From positions 930,001-994,000 of the forward strand of contig JAWHQI010000257.1 of the NCBI GenBank assembly GCA_033032865.1: a stretch of DNA of 64,000 nt, read 5' to 3'. The translations under genes and the position numbers were made by a program. The DNA is from Dactylorhiza incarnata. Its lineage: Eukaryota; Streptophyta; Magnoliopsida; Asparagales; Orchidaceae. Below the pieces are notes generated by a model. The model saw only the letters and a list, made by a program, of their open reading frames with translations. It had not been told where the DNA came from and searched no databases. This document shows positions 57,615 to 64,000 of this stretch, in pieces (position 1 is the stretch's first letter; each line of letters begins with the position of its first letter).

Positions 57615-57820
57615 TGTTACAGGTCTGCGGGTTTTCATTTTTGAACAGGTATGCAGGCCGTACATCCCAACTCATCTTCGCACAGGGCGCGGTTCATGTG
57701 CAGCGGGTTGTTGAGGCGAGGTCCTGAACCCACGACCTCCTAGATGGAGGGACTTAGCACTGGCCTCCGTCACCAACTGAGCTGCACTGATCAAAAATGA
57801 ACCCTGAGTGGACCGTAACA
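57615..57820 (-). mobile_element. tRNA-like element with imperfect terminal arms (206 bp), in the myosin promoter region
   Basis: Same core as the 51.7-kb copy on the minus strand: CTCAGTTGGTGACGGAGG, B box GGTTCAGGACC (57720-57730), GCCTCAACAACCCGC. Both ends start TGTTAC. The first 35 bases at the left and the last 35, reversed, align with small gaps (shared TTCATTTTTGA), and these arms differ from those of the other copies. It ends about 540 bp upstream of the myosin start codon. Confidence 0.75.
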
Positions 57821-58080
57821 TAAAAGTTTTTTAGTAGAGCTATAATACCTACTATGGTAGACTATCATTAGGCATATCAACTTTATTAAGGTGATTTGAA
57901 AAGTGACGATGAAAATTAATTAATTTAATTTTTAAAAGTAACGATGAAAATTTAATAATCATGAAGTTTTTTTTTTTAACGAAAAATAATATATAACTAT
58001 TTTTCGCATTAATTAATTAATAATATTTTTATTTTAAATAACATTAATTAATTGATAGGGCGGAGCCCCGTGCCTGTCGC
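57821..58080. other. AT-rich flank, nothing recognised
   Basis: Contains TTAATTAATT runs only. Confidence 0.5.
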
Positions 58081-58082
58081 AT

Positions 58083-58220
58083 CGGGGTGCTGTCACAGTC
58101 GGGGTACTATCGCGGTCGGGGTACTGTCGCGGTCAGGATAGTGTCGCGATCGGGGTACTGTCGTGGTAGGGGTACTATCGCGGTCGGGATATTGCCGCGG
58201 TCGGGATACTGTCGCGTTTT
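58083..58220 (+). repeat. Tandem repeat, 17-bp unit, about eight copies
   Basis: Unit GGGGTACTGTCGCGGTC with one to three changes per copy. Confidence 0.92.
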
Positions 58221-58259
58221 TAAGATAATCTCGCAAAGAGCGGAGATTGTGTACAACCC

Positions 58260-58670
58260 TGTGTTCGTCGAAGGGTAAAAAGGCGAGTCGGGCATAGGCG
58301 AAGCAAGCAGGGGCTCGCCGCCCCGCGACGAGCGAGCCGCGTATGTGAAGTGAAGGCGAGCCAGTCTTATCTCCCTACGAGGAAGTGATGCGAGGGCGAG
58401 GCGAGTGTATGCTCGCCACTTTGGGGTGCATTTAGCAATGGCGAGGCGAGTGAGGGTTCGTCGCCTCGCACAGGCTGCCCGGTAGGTGTCTATAGCGCCA
58501 GGGGCGGGCGGGTGCGCCCTCACGGGCCTCTTGCATGAAGCGATCTCTCGAGGCCCGCTCGCGAGAGGGCTGGCGAGTGGCGCCTTCATGGGCCACTCGC
58601 CCAGCATAGATCTATGGGTCAATTTATCCAAATACTTTTGGTGGACTGCCGATAGCCCTTCAGAACAGCG
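58260..58670. other. GC-rich stretch with GGCGAG motifs
   Basis: Many GGCGAG/CTCGCC motifs and a change of composition from the AT-rich surroundings; a degraded transposon end is likely, but the family was not identified. Confidence 0.35.
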
Positions 58671-58805
58671 GAGTTTGACTGTTAACATACCAGTTTGAGG
58701 TGCGGTTAGTAGAACCAAAAAGTGGAGTTTAGCTGTTAGCAGGCCAGTTTGGGGTGCGGTTAGTAGAACCAAAAGACGGAGTTATGCTATTTGCAGACCA
58801 GAAGA
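58671..58805 (+). repeat. Tandem repeat, 54-bp unit, about 2.4 copies
   Basis: Copies share GTGCGGTTAGTAGAACCAAA preceded by GGAGTTTnnCTGTTA. Confidence 0.88.
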
Positions 58806-60560
58806 GAAAAACTATATATAGACCTTGAAGGGCACCTTTGGAGAGGATCCACTTTTTTGGCTTCTTCCTCCTTAAGACATCTTTGGTTAGCTCCCCAGAC
58901 TCTCCAAGGTGTCTGGTTTCAGCTTTGGCTTAGGAGGGGAAGCGCTCTAAAGAACTTTCGGGTGTGCGGTGGGACCTCCACGCAGTTGTCAAGGGTTGAT
59001 ATTTGGTTCTAAGTCTTCGGGCAGCTCCCTCTGCAAGATCAATAGGTGCTAGCTGCACCCTTTCAGGGGTCCAAACTCCTCGTTGGGCCGAATCTCGGTT
59101 CCAACATTTTTGTTGTCACCCTTAGCATAAAATAGAAAAGAATAAATCGTCTTTATACTAAAATAAAGGCATTGTTATATGCAAATCAGTTTTGACTATA
59201 TGAAAATTATTACTATATGCTAATCAAAGCAAATGAAAAAATATTATATGCGATGGGGTTCCCCTAAAATGATTCGGGTTGGCCCGGTTTGGACTTTGAC
59301 TTGTACTCCCGTCTTCGAAGGGTCCTCCTTGATGTTTTCCTCACCTAGTTGGTCGGAGACATGGCGGCAGAATTCCCCCTCGGCATCGTTCAGTCTCCCT
59401 TTAAAAAATCTTGCAGGAAACTCAGTAAAAATGATATCATGAAGTGTGCCTGTAGAATTTATAATACCCTCATCATGGCTTACATAGGAAGGTTCACCAA
59501 GGGCAGAATAATATATCACCAAATATCTCAGGCACAAATGTAGCAAGATATCTAGTCTCAATTGGAACTGAGATCTCGAAATAAGGGCAGAAGATATTCT
59601 GCAAATAAGCAGCAAATCCCCAGAATTTTGACTGGAAATATTGCAGCATAACTCAACAAGTAAGATGTATGACACAATATTTCGCGTCGCGCATGCTCCA
59701 AATTATTATTTAAAACTCATGTGGAAAGGTGTGTAATCGATAGGAAGAATTTTCGGGCTCATTTTTTACAAGTCTCAACCCCATGAAGTTAGGGGGCATT
59801 TGATGAGTTTTCCCTAGAAAACTATCTGAGTCAGACTAACATTTCGAGATTATAACCTCGACCGGATCGCCTCGACTGCTCGAAGCCTCGCCCCGGTCGA
59901 AGCAAGCCCAACACACACGCTGGCCGCGCGGTCTCGTGCGCCCCTCCTCATGATGTCCATCTCTCGTCGACGCTTTGTCGGCGAACCTGCCCAGGCCGCC
60001 CGGAGGGCATGGTCATCATTTTCTGAAATTGGTGATTCAAGTGACCGAAATTGTGCATTCTTATTCGCTCGTTCAGAATCATGAAGGACGCAATTACCAG
60101 TGCATTCCCTAGAAAAATTATAAAAGGGCATTCATGCCTTCATTCTCAAGGACAGAAAAGAGGAGAGAAAACAGGGCTCTGAGATTTTCCGACGAAGAGT
60201 TGGCTCTCTACTCACTCTCCTGATCAGTGTTCGCTCTGACTGCTACAGTACTACTACAGAGATTTCTACATAGACCGCTCCCGCAAGTGATGTTGAAGAC
60301 TTCGCTATTTTCCTCAAAATACTTGTAAAAGGAGCGGTGACATGTCACCCTCACAAGAACTCTAACTATTGTAACCGCCTAGAACTAATGGATTTTGTCA
60401 GAGCTGGGCATCCTGCCCCGTGATTTTTTTCTTTTTCGAGTTTTCCTCATAAAACGTCACCTCCATCTCGCGATGGAGAGCGCAGAGCTCGCCCGGACCC
60501 TGGACCTCGCTGTTCTGTTGTTTGTTCTTTTTTTGACTATTTGGGCGTTTGACTCACTCT
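58806..60560. other. Intergenic, possible retroelement remnants
   Basis: CCGAATCTCGGTTCCAACA near 59090 recalls a phrase near 26420 (ATCTCGGTTCCAACATG). On the minus strand near 59.5 kb an AG is followed by a frame reading EISVPIETRYLATFVPEIFG, which could be an exon or transposon coding remnant. The 60.1-60.5 kb stretch (many CTCT/GAGA motifs) looks LTR-like. None can be assigned. Confidence 0.3.
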
Positions 60561-63500
60561 TAGGCTAAGACGGTCTGATTCACCCGATCCATGCGAGCGA
60601 TAAGCGACCCGCAACAATACTCAAAATATATGTTAGCATCATCATTGTCTTGGGGTCATCACATCATCTAAAACCTTTACAAACTTAATGAAAGTTAGCA
60701 TAGAGACCTATTTGAAGTTTCAATAAAAGTTTTGGGACTAATCTTAGAAAAATAAAAGGTGTAGAGACTTATTTCAAACTTAGGCTAAAATTGAGGGACT
60801 GATTTAGGCATTTTGACACGTAAATATGTTCCTCTTGGATTCTTGTAGAATGCGGTGAATTACAACATTGCCCCAGAAGCCCTTGTGATACGCTCAAATT
60901 GCACATAGGTAAAGTGATAGATTTTGCGCACTCTTAATTAGATTTATAAACACACATATAGTTTGTAGTGTTTAATTATATGATTATATCAAGTCGTATT
61001 TTTTGAGATCGTTATTAATTACCCTACTTAGTTTATCTCTTGTTATCTTATTTAATATTAATTTGATGAAAAAAGACATGTATAAGATATAAAAATAACA
61101 AACCTAATACAAAAAATATATGTAGATACATATGAAATTCATTTGGCGGAAATATTTATTTGGTCATATAAATTATGAACATATTAGGTTATAGCTTTTG
61201 AAAATGCCTCTAAGATTTAGTGTATGAATATTCTAGATCGTGGTGATTCCTATAATATTTTGCACTCCTTAGGCGGGATGAATGGAAACTAACTTTAGGT
61301 TGATCTACTTAAGATTTGTACTCATGTGTAGAAACACCTAAAATTTTGTTTTAGTGATAGTGAATCACACTATTAAGTTTTGTATTAATTCAAGATATTT
61401 ATGGTATCATATTCTTTCAAGATTATCTATCCATATAACAAGTCCACTAAAACCTATGAAAATATAAACACTCAGATATGAATATGTTACTCATGAAATA
61501 TCAATTTATAACATTAAAATCACGTAGATAAATCAAATAACGAATCTATCAGTGATAATGATAAATAGATAAACTACTTGAAAGTGTTCAAAGAATTAAA
61601 CCAATATGTAGAATGTAAGGATTACATTGACATGATACATAAGAAAATCTACAAGAAAGAGAAATCTAGAGAAGATAATAAAGATGATACATGATAAACC
61701 TTCGCATTTTGATCTCATCCTCCTTGGCATTCCCTCTTACATTGATTGTTTCGGCCTTGAGATGACTCCAAACGATGAACTTCCAGAAGGGAAAGAGGGT
61801 TATTTCAGTATAAGAAAGTTATATTTATACTCTCGACAGATTTCCCTTGGCATGACCTTAGGACACGGTCTTGTCGGTAGGTAGTGTACACCCCCAAATT
61901 GCATATTTTGCGCATAAACGTCCCATGAGGCTCCGACACGGCTTCTGACATGGTCATGTCTATTGGCCGTGTAGCTCTCTGTTTTGATGCATGAAAAACC
62001 ATGTCCACGCCCAAAGTACACGCGCCATGTTCCACGGCGTGAACATCACCAATTTCTCCTAGGTTGTTCCTCTCGAGCTCTTAATTCTTTCTTCCTTCTA
62101 GCACATTTTTCATATTCTTGTTCATGTGTCAAGAAAACACAAAAACAAGCCAAATATCATATAAAATAAATGATAAGAGCTTATATTAATACAAATGATA
62201 TTAAATAATAGTATAATTATACTTTCATCAAATACCCTCGCACTTAAGTCTTTGCTATTTTATAGCAAAGAAAATAAGGTAAAGAGTAGGAAGCATAATA
62301 TACAAAGATTATCGGGCTCAATTTTAGGTGTGTGCATTTTCTTTCAAGAAGAAATGAAGACACATACTAGACAAACATGAAGTCTTAAAAATATAACTTC
62401 ATTAGTCTTCGTCACTTAGATTGGATTATACCAAGTCGATCAATACAATGTAACCTCTAATGACATAAATGCATACAACTACCATATGATTAACTTTATA
62501 CAGTCTCTCTACTAAATGAAAACTCGACTCTCTATCAAAGATCACTTAGGTCTTATCTTATGTTATAATGTGGCTTGGGTGATTAGGTAAAGAATATATC
62601 AACGATGACAAATTTATTCACAAACTAAGCTTATTTGAGCATATTCTATAATATAAAGCATAGCACCCACTCTTTAAATAGTAACATCCTCACACTTATG
62701 TTTTTATATATTTTTGTGGGATATTTCATTTTCTTTTCTTCTTCTCCCCTTCTTTTAATTTTTTATGTAGAAAGAGATATATAATTTTATTTTATTTCTC
62801 TTTTTTCTCCTTTTCTTCATAATATTTTTTCATCCAAAACATATTTTATTTTCTTCTCCATCTCCTCTTTAGATATTTTTATAGAGCATGAGCTATGTAT
62901 TAATTGTGATGTTTAGGATGAGATTTAGCCTTGGTAATACTAATGTTGCTTTTCAAAAGAAAAAGGTAATAAGACTAAAAAGAATCTAGTTAGTGGTAAT
63001 GATGTTAAGGTTGGACTCATATGCTAAAACTTATATTTAATGGTGGCCTAGATCATGTCCTAAATAAAAGAGTTGAAATCATATAACACTTTGAGAGTGT
63101 ATATACTAAGTTTTAGTAATTATAAGATACATGCATTAATTTAATAGGTATAATCATTCTCTAAACTTTTAAAGTAGGATTATTACACTAATTGTAAGAT
63201 CATATTTAAAAATTGAGCTTAAATTTTGCAAAATTTCATTTACTTGCTAATAAATATTCAAGTTTCTCTAAATCTATCTAATAATGAAAACAAATCAAAT
63301 CTATTAGGATAATAACAAACATACTAAGAAAAAAACCCGTCAAAACTTATGCATACAACACTTTTAGACTTTAAAATAAGATCTTTGCTCCAAAAAAATT
63401 TCAAAAGACTTAAGTTAAATAAACAAGTTATCATCAAAATTATGTCTTTCAGGAAAAAAACCATACATTATAGTATTCAATCCATATTAAATTCAATGCA

Positions 63501-64000
63501 TCATAATAACATGTTCTATTCTCCCACACATAAATCTATCATTGTCGTCAATGTTTAATGAAAAATGAAAGTAAGAAAAGGGACGGTATTATCGGCGTTT
63601 TGTGATCTTCAATGTCTGGCGGGGAATTAGATGTAATGATGCGGCTTTGGTGGCAACTTCGTCAAGTAAATCAAATGGAGTTTAAAGTTCAATATGCAAC
63701 TTCATATCCATGTTATATCCTGCATAATCAAACAAAACAAACAAAACAAAAGAATACCAAGCTGATAAACAAACACACAAAAACAAAGTATTATTTTTAA
63801 GCGGCTTCCCCGCCAGTAAATCTCTGCCCAATGAACACAAGTTCGTCTTCTTTTGCAGCCCGATCAACACAAATTTTTATAGTCCTTGATAACTAGTCCC
63901 ATTCCTTAGACGTTTCCTAGATTCCTACCTTGACTACCCTATTAATACTTTGAATCCAACTCATATCCAAGGCAACTTCAACTGCAAAATGATCAAAACT
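60561..64000. other. AT-rich intergenic DNA, no feature recognised
   Basis: Low-complexity and AT-rich; the small open frames have no recognisable motif and no gene-like codon pattern. Confidence 0.45.

Noticed and set aside
58107..58772. 221-codon minus-strand frame
   Set aside because: Runs through two tandem repeats and a GC-rich block; low-complexity translation.
61800..62035. Overlapping frames on the minus strand near 61.9 kb
   Set aside because: No motif recognised; looks like decayed repeat sequence.

Overview
This window is nuclear DNA of a flowering plant. It is AT-rich and full of retrotransposons, with tRNA-derived SINEs (one family recognisable as Au SINE), Ty1/copia and Ty3/gypsy elements and a plant-type hAT transposase. 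The species cannot be told from the sequence. No tRNA, rRNA, organelle insert, CRISPR array or bacterial feature was seen.

One host gene dominates: a class XI myosin on the minus strand. Its start codon is proposed at 57074-57072 and it runs leftwards off the window. I located 19 consecutive coding exons (3599 to 57072, 2133 nt, 711 codons) with GT-AG junctions and matching phases throughout. They cover the N-terminal SH3-like domain and nearly the whole motor. The IQ neck, coiled coil and globular tail should lie beyond position 1. Thirteen introns are 77-200 bp. Four complete ones are enormous (introns 1, 2, 13 and 16; about 8.3, 15.9, 15.1 and 10.4 kb), and intron 19 is at least 3.6 kb.

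Almost everything else is repeats inside those introns. Intron 19: a MITE-like copy with an Au SINE nested in it. Intron 16: a SIRE-like copia LTR with primer-binding site, an unrelated copia pol fragment, gypsy fragments with a 450-bp tandem duplication, and a 287-bp tandem duplication. Intron 13: a young, nearly intact chromodomain gypsy (16228-23748, TSD GTAAG) inserted into an older LTR of a related family, then several minisatellites. Intron 2: a decayed copia with 84-89 bp LTRs, a gypsy gag fragment, a short-LTR element, and a TR-GAG element (44805-48025, TSD TATTG) with an open gag frame and no pol. Intron 1: an Au SINE, another MITE-like copy, LINE fragments and a broken hAT transposase.

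Rightwards of 57.4 kb is the myosin 5' flank and intergenic DNA with more repeats and no second gene I can support.

The most unusual observation is a set of elements with a tRNA-like core (A and B boxes) whose two ends, starting TGTTAYGG and ending in TAACA, form inverted arms. The arm sequence differs from copy to copy but is complementary within each copy. Two dispersed copies are both exactly 206 bp. The TR-GAG element shows the same pattern at its outer ends, and its 5' LTR contains a palindromic cluster of such units.
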